In this document: piece after piece, positions 25,020 to 32,717 of the stretch
How positions within the stretch are numbered: the first letter of the stretch is position 1
How the letters are laid out: each line of letters starts with the position of its first letter
Source: Oscillatoriales cyanobacterium
Lineage (GTDB): Bacteria > Cyanobacteriota > Cyanobacteriia > Cyanobacteriales > Microcoleaceae
Reading direction: 5' to 3'
NCBI GenBank assembly: GCA_004293365.1
Contig: RDYN01000036.1
Location: forward strand, 1 to 39,215
DNA length: 39,215 nt
Notes under the pieces: generated by a model
What the model saw: only the letters and a program-made list of their open reading frames with translations
Databases searched by the model: none
What the model was told of the DNA's origin: nothing
Translations under genes and position numbers: made by a program

Positions 25020-26396
25020 ATGGAGGGCAAAATCATTACACCAGCTCAAAACTCGTCTAACCTGTCCGCTTCACCAGAAAGCGACCAACAAGTATTACAA
25101 ATTTGGGGTCGCCAGCCCCTGAAAGGACAAGTCAAAATCAGCGGCGCCAAAAACTCGGCCTTAGTCGTCATGGCTGGGGCTCTACTATGCCCAGACGATT
25201 GCCACATTCGCAACGTTCCCGCTTTGGTCGATGTCGCCCGCATGGGACAAATTCTCTCGGCTGTAGGAGTCAAAGTACAGCAGAACGGCGACGTTTTAGA
25301 TATGAACGCCAGCAACCTCATAGATGCTCAAGCCCCCTACGAATTAGTCAGCCAACTGCGGGCGAGCTTCTTCATCATCGGGCCGCTGCTAGCGCGTTTG
25401 GGATTTGCCAAAGTGCCTTTACCCGGTGGGTGCGCCATTGGTGCCCGGCCTGTAGAACTCCACGTTCGGGGCCTGCAAGCCCTCGGCGCCGAAGTCCACA
25501 TCGAGCACGGTACAGTTCACGCTTACGTCAAAGGGCCGAACCGCCGCTTGAAAGGAGCCAAAATTTATTTGGACTACCCCAGCGTCGGCGCCACTGAAAC
25601 TTTGATGATGGCGGCGACTTTAGCCGAAGGAGAAACCGTAATTGAAAATGCCGCTCAAGAACCGGAAGTCGTCGATTTGGCGAATTTCTGTCGCGCCATG
25701 GGAGCAAAAATTCAAGGCGCGGGCACGAATACGATCGTCATTTCGGGAGTTGAGAAACTGCACGCGGTAGACTATGCAATTATTCCCGATCGCATCGAAG
25801 CCGGAACATTTTTATTAGCAGGAGCCATCACTCACTCAGAAATCACTTTGTCGTCGGTAATTCCCGACCACCTGACCGCAGTCATTGCCAAATTGCAGAC
25901 AATGGGGGCGAAAATTATTGTAGAATCCGACACGGTGCGGATAATTCCCGGCAAAATTCACACCGCCACAGACATTGAAACTCTGCCTTACCCCGGTTTC
26001 TCCACAGATATGCAAGCTCCGTTTATGGCTTTGCTGACGCTGAGCGAGGGAGACAGCATGATCAAAGAAACCGTATTTGAGAACCGCTTGCGCCACGTAG
26101 CAGAACTCAACCGCATGGGCGCCGACATTCGCGTTAAAGGCAATGTCGCCGTAGTGCGCGGAGTCCCCATGCTGTCGGGTGCGCCCGTAGTCGCAACGGA
26201 TTTGCGGGCTTCGGCGGCTTTGGTAATCGCGGGACTTGCAGCCGATGGTGTCACCACCATCAGCAGCTTGCAGCATTTAGACCGCGGCTACGAGCAGTTA
26301 GAAATGAAACTCCAAAAATTGGGAGCTAAGTTGCGGCGAGTCAAAGAGGGCACAGACCCCGCTAATGCTGAGTTTCCTGTCAATCCCGTGCGATAG
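25020..26396 (+). CDS. murA: UDP-N-acetylglucosamine 1-carboxyvinyltransferase
   Basis: A 458-residue protein catalysing the first committed step of peptidoglycan synthesis: transfer of enolpyruvate from PEP to UDP-GlcNAc. [13 protein letters not shown] carries the Lys-Asn pair (44-45), [16 protein letters not shown] the conserved Arg, and [16 protein letters not shown] the catalytic Cys at 138. [17 protein letters not shown] and [17 protein letters not shown] complete the family pattern. An N-terminal extension of about 25 polar residues precedes the conserved core; the true start may lie there, as no strong ribosome site is seen at 25020. It diverges from smc. Confidence 0.97.
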   Translation: MEGKIITPAQNSSNLSASPESDQQVLQIWGRQPLKGQVKISGAKNSALVVMAGALLCPDDCHIRNVPALVDVARMGQILSAVGVKVQQNGDVLDMNASNLIDAQAPYELVSQLRASFFIIGPLLARLGFAKVPLPGGCAIGARPVELHVRGLQALGAEVHIEHGTVHAYVKGPNRRLKGAKIYLDYPSVGATETLMMAATLAEGETVIENAAQEPEVVDLANFCRAMGAKIQGAGTNTIVISGVEKLHAVDYAIIPDRIEAGTFLLAGAITHSEITLSSVIPDHLTAVIAKLQTMGAKIIVESDTVRIIPGKIHTATDIETLPYPGFSTDMQAPFMALLTLSEGDSMIKETVFENRLRHVAELNRMGADIRVKGNVAVVRGVPMLSGAPVVATDLRASAALVIAGLAADGVTTISSLQHLDRGYEQLEMKLQKLGAKLRRVKEGTDPANAEFPVNPVR

Positions 26397-26404
26397 AGCT
26401 TAAA

Positions 26405-26610
26405 CTGTTAAGTAGTCAGCAGTCAGTAGTCATTAGTCATTAGTTCGCAGTCATTAGCCAGTAGACAAGATTGCTTTCATTCGCAAATTATCTGGAAAAG
26501 CATCTGCGTTTATCTGTGTTAATCTGCCTTAGATCTGCGGTTGACCTATCAATCAAAGACCAATGACTAATGACCAATGACTAATGACTAATGACCAATG
26601 ACTAATGACT
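26405..26610. repeat. Low-complexity TCATTAG/CTAATGAC repeats between murA and the peptidase gene
   Basis: Heptamer-like TCATTAG units (26425-26465) and their reverse complements, CAATGACTAATGAC (26565-26610), bracket a central segment containing TCTGCGTTTATCTGTGTTAA. The two arms can pair. No gene is seen in this 224-base gap. Confidence 0.8.
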
Positions 26611-26620
26611 CAGGACTAAA

Positions 26621-27493
26621 ATGTCGAACATCCCCCTCCGAGGTTTAAAAGCAGACCAGTTTCGGCACCCGCTAGACTTGGAAGCCACCAACGCACTCAA
26701 ACAACTGCCCGGCCTGGATTTGATGGTGCGGCAGTTGCTGGGACAACTTGGCGAACAGTTTTTCATGCTCGAAAATCTGGCTTCCAGCGTTCAAGTCGGC
26801 GAAAATCAATTACCGCACCTGCATCAATTGCTGGTGGATGCTTGCAAAACTCTGGATTTGGAAGTACCGCAGCTTTATGTCCGCCAGCATCCGATGCCCA
26901 ATGCTTACACCTTTGCGATGCGGGGAAAACAGCCTTTTGTGGTGATGCACACTTCGCTGATTGATTTGCTCACAGACGAGGAAGTCAAAGCCGTAATCGC
27001 TCACGAGTTGGGTCATTTGAAGTGCGAGCACGGAGTTTACCTGACTCTGGCTAATTTAATTGTGTTGGCCGCAGGTCAAATTTCGCCTTTGGGAACGATA
27101 CTCGCCCAGGGTTTGCAGGCGCAAATGTTGGAATGGTTGCGGTGTGCAGAATTTACGTGCGATCGCGCCGCCTTGCTCGCCACCCAAGACCCAAGAGTGG
27201 TAGCATCAGTGCTGATGAAACTGGCCGGAGGTTCGCCGACTTTAGCTCCGAAACTGAATCTCGATGCGTTTTTGGCGCAGGCGCGGGCCTACGATGACCT
27301 CAGCAGCACGGAACTGGGGGAAATGCTCAAGCAAGCTCAAACGGCTCAGTTGTCCCATCCTGTACCAGTATTGCGCGCCAAAGAGATCGATCGCTGGGCA
27401 AGTTCAAAAAATTATGAATCTTTGCTTGCAGAAAGTCGATCGGTGTGTTATGATAGTGAAACCACCAAAAAGGGCGGGTGGCGAAATTGGTAG
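26621..27493 (+). CDS. M48-family zinc metallopeptidase (HtpX/Ste24-like)
   Basis: A 290-residue protein. HELGH at 128-132 is the zinc site, with the third ligand probably Glu177 in CAEFTCDRAAL. The preceding PNAYTFAMRGKQPFVVMHTSLIDLL is the typical substrate-binding strand region. Hydrophobic segments near 142-165 could contact membrane, but there is no N-terminal anchor of the HtpX kind. Such enzymes degrade or process proteins. The stop codon TAG (27491-27493) lies in the D-loop of the tRNA-Leu gene, and the last seven residues are coded by tRNA sequence, so the annotated C-terminus is unusual. Confidence 0.9.
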   Translation: MSNIPLRGLKADQFRHPLDLEATNALKQLPGLDLMVRQLLGQLGEQFFMLENLASSVQVGENQLPHLHQLLVDACKTLDLEVPQLYVRQHPMPNAYTFAMRGKQPFVVMHTSLIDLLTDEEVKAVIAHELGHLKCEHGVYLTLANLIVLAAGQISPLGTILAQGLQAQMLEWLRCAEFTCDRAALLATQDPRVVASVLMKLAGGSPTLAPKLNLDAFLAQARAYDDLSSTELGEMLKQAQTAQLSHPVPVLRAKEIDRWASSKNYESLLAESRSVCYDSETTKKGGWRNW

Positions 27494-27553
27494 ACGCATC
27501 AGACTCAAAATCTGACACCGAAAGGTATGAGAGTTCGATTCTCTCCCCGCCCA
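27472..27553 (+). tRNA. tRNA-Leu (anticodon CAA)
   Basis: The full cloverleaf is readable: acceptor GGGCGGG/CCCGCCC with discriminator A at 27553, D arm GCG..CGC, anticodon stem TCAGA/TCTGA with loop CTCAAAA (anticodon CAA at 27506-27508), a long variable arm typical of tRNA-Leu, and T arm GAGAG-TTCGATT-CTCTC. No CCA is encoded. It reads UUG codons. Its 5' 22 bases overlap the end of the M48 peptidase gene. Confidence 0.97.
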
Positions 27554-27570
27554 CTACCACAAAATCTTAA

Positions 27571-27611
27571 TAAATTAGGGTTCCAGATGATAAGTCTGGA
27601 ACCCTAATTTA
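27571..27611 (+). terminator. Perfect 17-bp hairpin after tRNA-Leu
   Basis: TAAATTAGGGTTCCAGA pairs perfectly with its complement across a 7-base loop, 18 bases after the tRNA. It is A/T-rich at the foot and GC-rich at the top, as expected for a terminator. Confidence 0.75.
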
Positions 27612-27647
27612 TGTTATTTCCGAAGGTGCTTCAGGGCGCTACTGGTT

Positions 27648-27706
27648 TGTAGTAAGGACTTTAGTCCTCATAAAATTTAGAGGACTCGCATTCCTCACTA
27701 CGAACA
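27648..27706. repeat. GGACTTTAGTCC-family hairpin
   Basis: GTAGTAAGGACTTTAGTCCTC faces GAGGACTCGCATTCCTCACTAC, with one arm partly decayed. Same family as position 1. Confidence 0.8.
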
Positions 27707-27730
27707 CTGACAACTAACATCTAAAATCAC

Positions 27731-28615
27731 ATGAATTTTATCGGTGAAATCGCCGCTTTAGGCGCTGCATTTGTCTGGGCTCTATCTTCCACAATTTGGC
27801 AGCGAGTCGGACAGCAAATCCCGGCAGTTGTACTAAACTTGCTCAAAGGCGCGATCGCCCTGATCATGCTCCTGGCCACCGTAATAATTTTAGGCAAATC
27901 CTTACCAGCAGTCAACCCCAATATCTTAACAATGCTGCTCATCAGCGGCGCCCTAGGAATTGGCATCGGAGACACCGCTTTTTTTATCGTCTTAAAATAT
28001 TTAGGCGCGAGGCGAGCCTTGCTTTTAGAAACCCTATCTCCCCCTTTAACAGCATTATTAGGCTTGATATTTTTGCAAGAAAAGCTATCGCCCATTGCTT
28101 GTACAGGTATTTTTTTAACAATCTCCGGCATCGCTTGGGTGATTGCCGAAAGAACAGCCGAAACAACCTTACCATCAAAACATCTTTGGCAAGGATTAGG
28201 GATTAGTTTATTAGGACAAACAGCCCACGCCGCCGGATCTGTTTTATCCCGCGCCGCCTTCGCTCAAATAGATGTCGATCCCCTGTGGACAGCGGCCTTG
28301 CGTTTGAGCGGCGGTATGGCAGTCATGCTGTGCTTTCTCAACCCCACTAACTTGAACAGTTTCCAACAATTAAAAGCACCAAAAATATTAGGTGCAATAA
28401 TTTTAGCAGCTTTTTTGGGAACCTATCTCGGAATTTTCCTGCAACAGACTTCCCTGAAATATGCACCCGCAGCCATCGCTCAAGCACTGAGTTCTACCAG
28501 TCCCCTGTTTGTACTGCCTTTAGCGGTTCTCGCGGGCGAAAAGGTTAGTCTCCGGGCTGTTTTGGGCGTGGTTTGGGCGATCGGCGGAATCGCGCTATTA
28601 TTGGGTTTGAAGTGA
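27731..28615 (+). CDS. EamA/DMT-family transporter
   Basis: A 294-residue membrane protein with ten predicted helices in two EamA repeats (about 5-140 and 150-290). The N-terminal FIGEIAALGAAFVWALSSTIW and the second-half APAAIAQALSSTSPLFVLPLAVLAGEK are typical, each repeat ending with the P-L-(L/T)-x-L-L / E-K-(L/V)-S signature. Drug/metabolite transporters of this kind move amino acids, nucleotides or other small solutes; the substrate is unknown. It stands alone: the tRNA terminator precedes it and heptamer repeats follow within 5 bases of its stop. Confidence 0.93.
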   Translation: MNFIGEIAALGAAFVWALSSTIWQRVGQQIPAVVLNLLKGAIALIMLLATVIILGKSLPAVNPNILTMLLISGALGIGIGDTAFFIVLKYLGARRALLLETLSPPLTALLGLIFLQEKLSPIACTGIFLTISGIAWVIAERTAETTLPSKHLWQGLGISLLGQTAHAAGSVLSRAAFAQIDVDPLWTAALRLSGGMAVMLCFLNPTNLNSFQQLKAPKILGAIILAAFLGTYLGIFLQQTSLKYAPAAIAQALSSTSPLFVLPLAVLAGEKVSLRAVLGVVWAIGGIALLLGLK

Positions 28616-28617
28616 TT

Positions 28618-28647
28618 CGATTTTAGATTTTAGATTTTAGATTTTAG
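28618..28647. repeat. TTTTAGA heptamers after the transporter gene
   Basis: Four GATTTTA units follow the transporter stop directly. The rest of the gap to 28740 shows no gene. Confidence 0.85.
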
Positions 28648-28746
28648 ACAAGTGCTCAACAATAATGAAACTATACCTCAGATCCAAACCACGATTTTAG
28701 TCATCAACTTTTAATCTCAAACGTCTAATTTAGAATACTATGAATC

Positions 28747-29769
28747 ATGATGCAGGCAAGCAAAACAATAATAATTATACCAATTTTCAACGAAATAACA
28801 GTATTCTTGTCCCCCCCCCTTAGCAAGGGGGGGCTAGGGGGGGTCGAAAAGTGTTGCACAATCTTAGATAATTGGTATTATTTAGCAATTGCCAACCAAC
28901 AGATTGACTGGCTCCAAAAACAGCCAGACGGCATCATATTTCAGCAAAATTCCGGCGACAGCATCGTAGCTGTCAAAAAAGATAGATCGTGCTTGCTCCT
29001 AGTTTTAGTAGACCGAGAAACTTTAAGTACAAGTGTTGCTCAATCAATCCTCGATCTCAACAATCCACTTAAATTAATTTTTCCATATTCCAGGGCAATG
29101 TTGCTAGCATTACTCTGGAAAAGCCAACCAAAAAATATCTATATAATCGGTTTTGGCGGTGGCACTCTTCCCAGAATTTTGCATCACTATTTCCCTAACG
29201 CGATAGTCGAATCTGCTGACGTTGACGCAACAGTTGTCGAAGTTGCTCAAAAGTTTTTTGGCATTCAATTAAATGACAGGCTAAAAGTAGCCATTCAAGA
29301 TGGTCGTCAATATCTTGCCGAACAAAAGCCCACCATAAAAAATGATATAATTATTGTGGATGCTGGTTTTGGTAGCGGTTATATGCCCTATCAATTGGTG
29401 ACACAAGAATTTTACCAACTCTGCACAACTCACTTGTCAAATACGGGCGTTGTAGCTATTCACCTGTTTCACAAACAAAAGTTTAATGCAGCGGCGGTGA
29501 AAACCCTTCAAACTGTGTTCGCACAAGTATATATATGCAATTTAGATGCTGGTAACAGCATAGCATTCGCGACTAATGCTCCAGATTTAGCTAGAAATGA
29601 ATTTTTCTTGAAAGCCGAACTTATTCAAGATTTCCACAATTTAGAATTTTCCTTAATTGAAATGTCGCTTCAGCTCAAAACAGTAGCTGAATTGCCGGAA
29701 TGGGTAAAAATTTGGGAAACGCTGCCAATTTTTACGGATGGTGCAATGCCGAGGGAATATTTGGACTGA
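28747..29769 (+). CDS. Spermidine-synthase-like (SpeE-fold) protein carrying a repeat insertion
   Basis: A 340-residue class I SAM-fold protein. IYIIGFGGGTLPRIL (residues 131-145) is the nucleotide-binding loop, ADVDATVVEVAQKFF the acidic ribose site, DGRQYLAEQ and DIIIVDAGF the next conserved sites, as in spermidine/spermine synthases. True polyamine activity cannot be assumed. Residues 22-32 (SPPLSKGGLGG) are translated from a C/G-run hairpin that lies within an element with ATACCAATT ends. The native start is therefore uncertain: ATG 28740, in another frame, reads MNHDAGKQNNNNYTNFQRNN and stops at 28821 inside the element. Insertion of the element may have shifted the frame and recruited the ATG at 28747. 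Confidence 0.75.
   Translation: MMQASKTIIIIPIFNEITVFLSPPLSKGGLGGVEKCCTILDNWYYLAIANQQIDWLQKQPDGIIFQQNSGDSIVAVKKDRSCLLLVLVDRETLSTSVAQSILDLNNPLKLIFPYSRAMLLALLWKSQPKNIYIIGFGGGTLPRILHHYFPNAIVESADVDATVVEVAQKFFGIQLNDRLKVAIQDGRQYLAEQKPTIKNDIIIVDAGFGSGYMPYQLVTQEFYQLCTTHLSNTGVVAIHLFHKQKFNAAAVKTLQTVFAQVYICNLDAGNSIAFATNAPDLARNEFFLKAELIQDFHNLEFSLIEMSLQLKTVAELPEWVKIWETLPIFTDGAMPREYLD
28777..28878. repeat. MITE-like element inside a coding sequence
   Basis: ATACCAATT (28777-28785) is mirrored by AATTGGTAT (28870-28878). Between them lies a hairpin of nine C (28811-28819), TTAGCAA and two G-runs. The whole 102 bases are translated in the spermidine-synthase-like gene. The length is a multiple of three. Confidence 0.75.
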
Positions 29770-29809
29770 CTGTTGCATTGATTTTTGAAATTGCTATTAA
29801 AAAAACTAC

Positions 29810-29838
29810 TTGACAGTGAAATGGTGGAGGTGTAATAT
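29810..29838 (+). promoter_or_regulatory. Consensus sigma-70-type promoter
   Basis: TTGACA (29810-29815), a 17-base spacer, then TAATAT (29833-29838). Transcription would start near 29845. This is the best promoter in the window. Confidence 0.7.
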
Positions 29839-29844
29839 ATAAGT

Positions 29845-30070
29845 AGTGCACACAAATAAAAACATGAGACTAAAAAGTTGGGAGTCTCCCCGCAGCGAGG
29901 GTAGAAACTCCAAAGGCAAAGGCGGCTCGGCTAGAGCTCGACAGCTCAAAAAGCAACAGCAAACTCTCCGAAAAAAGTTAAAAGCTCAGCACGATCGCCC
30001 AAACGATCGCCCACCAAACCACAAACCAAACAACAAAGGGAAGGAAACCGATAATTCCTTCCCTTTTTTT
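29845..30070 (+). other. Short transcription unit: small RNA or short basic protein
   Basis: It lies between a consensus promoter and a strong terminator, giving a transcript of about 225 bases. A reading frame from ATG 29864 (MRLKSWESPRSEGRNSKGKG...) is Lys/Arg/Gln-rich and stays open through the terminator to 30196, antisense to the MerR gene. So no stop codon lies within the predicted transcript in that frame. The 5' part can fold (GGGAGTCTCCCC; GGAGT..ACTCC). Either it is a non-coding RNA, or it is a small basic protein whose message extends past the terminator. I cannot decide from the sequence. Confidence 0.4.
30035..30070 (+). terminator. Rho-independent terminator
   Basis: AAAGGGAAGGAA (30035-30046) pairs with TTCCTTCCCTTT (30055-30066) over an 8-base loop, followed by a run of T. 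It points along the + strand and ends the short unit above. It also lies just past the stop of the minus-strand MerR gene. Confidence 0.8.
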
Positions 30071-30088
30071 GTATCTTTCTGCCGTTGC

Positions 30089-30517
30089 TCAATCCCGCTG
30101 AATGTTCGGACAAATGGTGCGAGTAATGCACTCCGGCGAGGGTTGCTCTTCCCAGCGGTTGAGAATGCCTTGCAATTCCCCTTTCAAAGTTTCTAACGCT
30201 GCAATTTGCCCGGAAATTGCCTCAACCTTCGCCGTTAGATGCTGCTTCGCTTCAGAGCAAGGCAATTCTCCCCGATCGCGAACCTGTAAAATATCCTTAA
30301 TCTCCTGAAGGCTCAAACCGAGAGCCTGAGATCGTTTAATAAACGCCAACCTGTTGAATACCGCTTCCCCAAACAAGCGATAACCAGCGGGCGATCGCTC
30401 CACCGCCGGAGACAGCAAGCCCATCTCGTCATAGTAACGAACAGTTTTCACCGACAAACCGCTACAACCCGCTACAGAGCCAATTTTGTACAGTTTCTCG
30501 GCAACAGAAATATTCAT
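30089..30517 (-). CDS. MerR-family heavy-metal-responsive regulator
   Basis: A 142-residue protein. YKIGSVAGCSGLSVKTVRYYDEMGLL (10-35) is the MerR winged helix-turn-helix, and RSPAGYRLF the wing. QALGLSLQEIKDIL and the long helix (~88-122) form the dimer coiled coil. Cys87 at the start of the helix and Cys130/Cys136 in the C-terminal CITRTICPNIQ match the metal-binding pattern of ZntR/CadR-type sensors, so Zn, Cd, Pb or a similar ion is likely. No metal exporter gene is adjacent, so the target is unknown. Confidence 0.9.
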   Translation of the reverse strand: MNISVAEKLYKIGSVAGCSGLSVKTVRYYDEMGLLSPAVERSPAGYRLFGEAVFNRLAFIKRSQALGLSLQEIKDILQVRDRGELPCSEAKQHLTAKVEAISGQIAALETLKGELQGILNRWEEQPSPECITRTICPNIQRD

Positions 30518-30631
30518 ACACCAAGCCTCAAAGATCCAAGATCGAAAGACTTTTTTGATCCTATGTTTAGTATTGCCTTAGATGCAGAGTGGCGATCGCC
30601 ACCTCACCCCCGTCGCCGTTGCTCGCTAATC

Positions 30632-30928
30632 TTAATAAGGAGGATTTTTCTTAGACACGTTGTTGAGCGTGGGCAACTGAGGTCGAGAAGACTGAGGAGG
30701 AAGATAGTATTCGGCAGCAGGGGCGGGTTGTTCGGCTTCAGAGCGGTAAACTTGCCACCAACGGAGGGCCAGCGCCACCCCAGCAGTACCCAGCCCAAAA
30801 GCCAATAAAGAGCCGCTCGCACCAATGCTGCCAATAGCTGCATCGACAACGCCCACTGTCAAAACAAAGCTGGTAACTGGCTCTTTACGGTAAGCTGACT
30901 TCAAAAGTCGCGTCCACGAAGCATTCAT
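30632..30928 (-). CDS. Small membrane protein of unknown function
   Basis: A 98-residue protein. A basic N-terminus (MNASWTRLLKSAYRKEP) is followed by two hydrophobic segments (~19-36 and ~41-57, the latter Gly/Ala-rich) and a Pro/Gln-rich cytoplasmic or lumenal tail. The pattern is that of a conserved cyanobacterial small membrane protein; I do not know its function. It shares strand with the Hlip gene at 31418, but almost 500 bases of repeat-bearing DNA separate them. Confidence 0.7.
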   Translation of the reverse strand: MNASWTRLLKSAYRKEPVTSFVLTVGVVDAAIGSIGASGSLLAFGLGTAGVALALRWWQVYRSEAEQPAPAAEYYLPPQSSRPQLPTLNNVSKKNPPY

Positions 30929-30963
30929 GTGGTTTTACTCTGTTCTATATTTATCTACAATCT

Positions 30964-31110
30964 CTAAAACTTAGAGTTGGCGGTGCGATCGGGATTTCTA
31001 GCTTTGAAACTAGCTTCACCTAAATTAATCTTCTCGCCTGTCGGGAATTGTACGGGAGCGAGGCCAAATTGCCAAGCTTGTCCAATCAAAATTTCATCCG
31101 AGATACCCAT
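30964..31110 (-). CDS. Possible 48-residue protein or gene remnant
   Basis: ATG 31110 opens a frame MGISDEILIGQAWQFGLAPV... ending ARNPDRTANSKF. The composition is protein-like, and the upstream frame reads MQELAWDGYLG before a stop, as if a longer gene had been frameshifted. There is no clear ribosome site. I do not recognise the family. It may be a remnant rather than a working gene. Confidence 0.3.
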   Translation of the reverse strand: MGISDEILIGQAWQFGLAPVQFPTGEKINLGEASFKARNPDRTANSKF

Positions 31111-31263
31111 CCCAAGCTAGCTCTTGCATTCTATAAACTGATGTTTCTCGATCGACTTGTCGTTGGGCTTGTTCCTAATTAATATTCTAATCAATTCCCG
31201 AAGTGGTCGCGGCCAGCAGCGTGACACCCTTGCGAGTGACAGTCCAGACCAAGTGTGAGGTTG

Positions 31264-31402
31264 ACCCGCCTAAAAACGGGTACCCTGCCCTCAACGCTCG
31301 CTGGTTGGTTAACCCCCCAATTTTAGACTCCTGTTCAACCTTCCAGATGAATCTGTGGACTCAATCTAAAATCTAAAATCTAAAATCTAAAATCGGCTGA
31401 CC
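31264..31402. repeat. Composite repeat of about 140 bp, copy 2
   Basis: Starts GCCTAAAAACGGGTA, continues with AATTTTAGACTCC and CCAGATGAATCTG, then four ATCTAAA heptamers and CGGCTGACC. The block order is the same as at 37892-38033, and reversed relative to 20661-20796. Confidence 0.85.
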
Positions 31403-31417
31403 GCGCCCTTGCTAAAA

Positions 31418-31588
31418 TTAGTTGAGACCTAACCAGGCCAGCAACCCCTGCCCTGTGACATACTCGATAATTAAAGTTAGGGAAAAACCAATCATCGCAG
31501 CTCGACCGTTCAGGCGTTCCGCGTAGCTGTTGAAGCCAAACTTTGGTTGTTCCACTTTGGGAGTGACGGTGGGTTGTACTTGTGTCAT
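31418..31588 (-). CDS. High-light-inducible protein (Hlip/Scp)
   Basis: A 56-residue single-helix protein related to the chlorophyll a/b-binding antenna family. GFNSYAERLNGRAAMIGFSLTLIIEYVTGQGLLAWLG contains the ExxNGRxAMIGF motif, in which Glu and Asn ligate chlorophyll. It sits in the thylakoid membrane and protects photosystem assembly and chlorophyll under strong light. The start is taken as ATG 31588 (MTQVQPTV); a TTG at 31621 would add 11 residues. AAGG lies 12 bases upstream of the ATG. A -10-like TATAAT lies about 80 bases upstream. Confidence 0.93.
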   Translation of the reverse strand: MTQVQPTVTPKVEQPKFGFNSYAERLNGRAAMIGFSLTLIIEYVTGQGLLAWLGLN

Positions 31589-31667
31589 TGCTTTGGATAC
31601 CTTGCGATCGACGCTATTCAAATGTGAAATCGAATGTTAGTTACAAATCTTAAACATTTCTGCTTCC

Positions 31668-31694
31668 ATTATAAAGAGGGTTAACCGCCATCAA
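31668..31694 (-). promoter_or_regulatory. Possible promoter of the Hlip gene
   Basis: On the minus strand TATAAT (31673-31668) is preceded by TTGATG (31694-31689) with a spacer of only 15 bases. The -10 box is perfect; the spacing is short, so the -35 assignment is doubtful. Confidence 0.35.
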
Positions 31695-31754
31695 CCGTCC
31701 GCGCTGAAAAAAACTGTTGCCAATTAAAGCCACTCAATTATATCCGTTCAAAAT

Positions 31755-32345
31755 ATGACTAATCAGTTAGATAACGATAAGCTTCCGGTAGCCGCACAGC
31801 GAGTTGCCTTTGCCCTTCGGACAGCAGGCTGGGTGTGCTTCTGGGTGCAGTCAGTGCTGGCGGTGGTAGCGACGATCATTTTGCTCTTTGCCATCCCCTT
31901 TGCTATCCCGAGCGCCACCGCCCCTGGGAGTTCAACCAGTGCCGGCACCGGCGGGGGGGTCTTTTTTGCCCTTTGCGGGCTGGCAGTGCTCGGTTACAGC
32001 GTATATCGCGCTTTCCGTTTCACCCGCTTGTCGAGAGAATTGCGATCGCCCGCCAATGCTGTCCGCCCCAAAAAAGCAGATACGATCAAACAGGTGCGGT
32101 TGACACTGATGAGCAACTTATCAGGAATGCTGCTGACGCTGATCGGCGCAGAAGCCATCAGCGGCACGCTTTTAGCCAAATCTTTAGCTCAGCCGCAAGC
32201 TTTGTTCGGTGCGGCAGTCGATTTCAGCAGATTTATTCAGCCTTTAGACATATTTGTGGTGCTAGCCAATACTCACGCCACTGTTGCCCACTTTGTCGGG
32301 ATTATCGGTACTCTTTGGTTGCTCGATCGCATTCACAAGCAGTAG
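31755..32345 (+). CDS. DUF3611 family membrane protein
   Basis: A 196-residue protein with four membrane helices (about 24-52, 68-86, 118-140, 160-190). RVAFALRTAGWVCFWVQSVLAVVATIILLFA and NLSGMLLTLIGAEAISGTLLAKSLAQPQ are characteristic of DUF3611, a family shared by cyanobacteria and plastids. Function is unknown. It diverges from the Hlip gene. The stop is followed at once by long low-complexity repeats. Confidence 0.88.
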   Translation: MTNQLDNDKLPVAAQRVAFALRTAGWVCFWVQSVLAVVATIILLFAIPFAIPSATAPGSSTSAGTGGGVFFALCGLAVLGYSVYRAFRFTRLSRELRSPANAVRPKKADTIKQVRLTLMSNLSGMLLTLIGAEAISGTLLAKSLAQPQALFGAAVDFSRFIQPLDIFVVLANTHATVAHFVGIIGTLWLLDRIHKQ

Positions 32346-32346
32346 T

Positions 32347-32645
32347 CTTGGGGAATTGGGCATGGGGCATTGGGCATTGGGCATTGGGAATGGGGCATGG
32401 GGCATGAGTGGGAATTGGTTATTAGTTATTAGTTATTGGTTATTAGTTATTGGTTATTGGTTATTGGTTATTAGTTATTGGTTATTGGTTATTGGTTATG
32501 GGTTATTGGTTATTTGTGAGAGCCTACTAATGCCCCATGCCCTCTGGGCCCCATGCCCTCTGGGCCCCATGCCCCATGCCCTCTGGGCCCCATGCCCCAT
32601 GCCCCATGCCCCATGCCCCATGCCCCATGCCCACTATCCCCCAAC
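32347..32645. repeat. Blocks of low-complexity tandem repeats
   Basis: Three blocks follow one another: GGGGCATTGGGCATTGGGC units (32347-32406), GGTTATT(G/A) heptamers (32412-32516) and CCCCATGCCCTCTGGGCC units (32530-32632). The first and third blocks are roughly reverse-complementary (GGGGCATGG against CCATGCCCC) and could form a long cruciform. No gene is seen here. Confidence 0.9.
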
Positions 32646-32717
32646 CCACATCCGGAATCACTGCCAAGCCTTAGAAGAACATACTCAGATACCTTCTAGT
32701 AAGACAACACAAACATC

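Noticed and set aside
26405..26610. Attachment site or CRISPR-like array next to tRNA-Leu
   Set aside because: The repeats lie about 1 kb upstream of the tRNA, do not copy its 3' end and are plain heptamer low complexity; no integrase gene is near.
30035..30070. Terminator of the MerR gene on the minus strand
   Set aside because: The U-run follows the hairpin on the + strand only; on the minus strand the tract after the stem is interrupted (TTTGTTGTTT).
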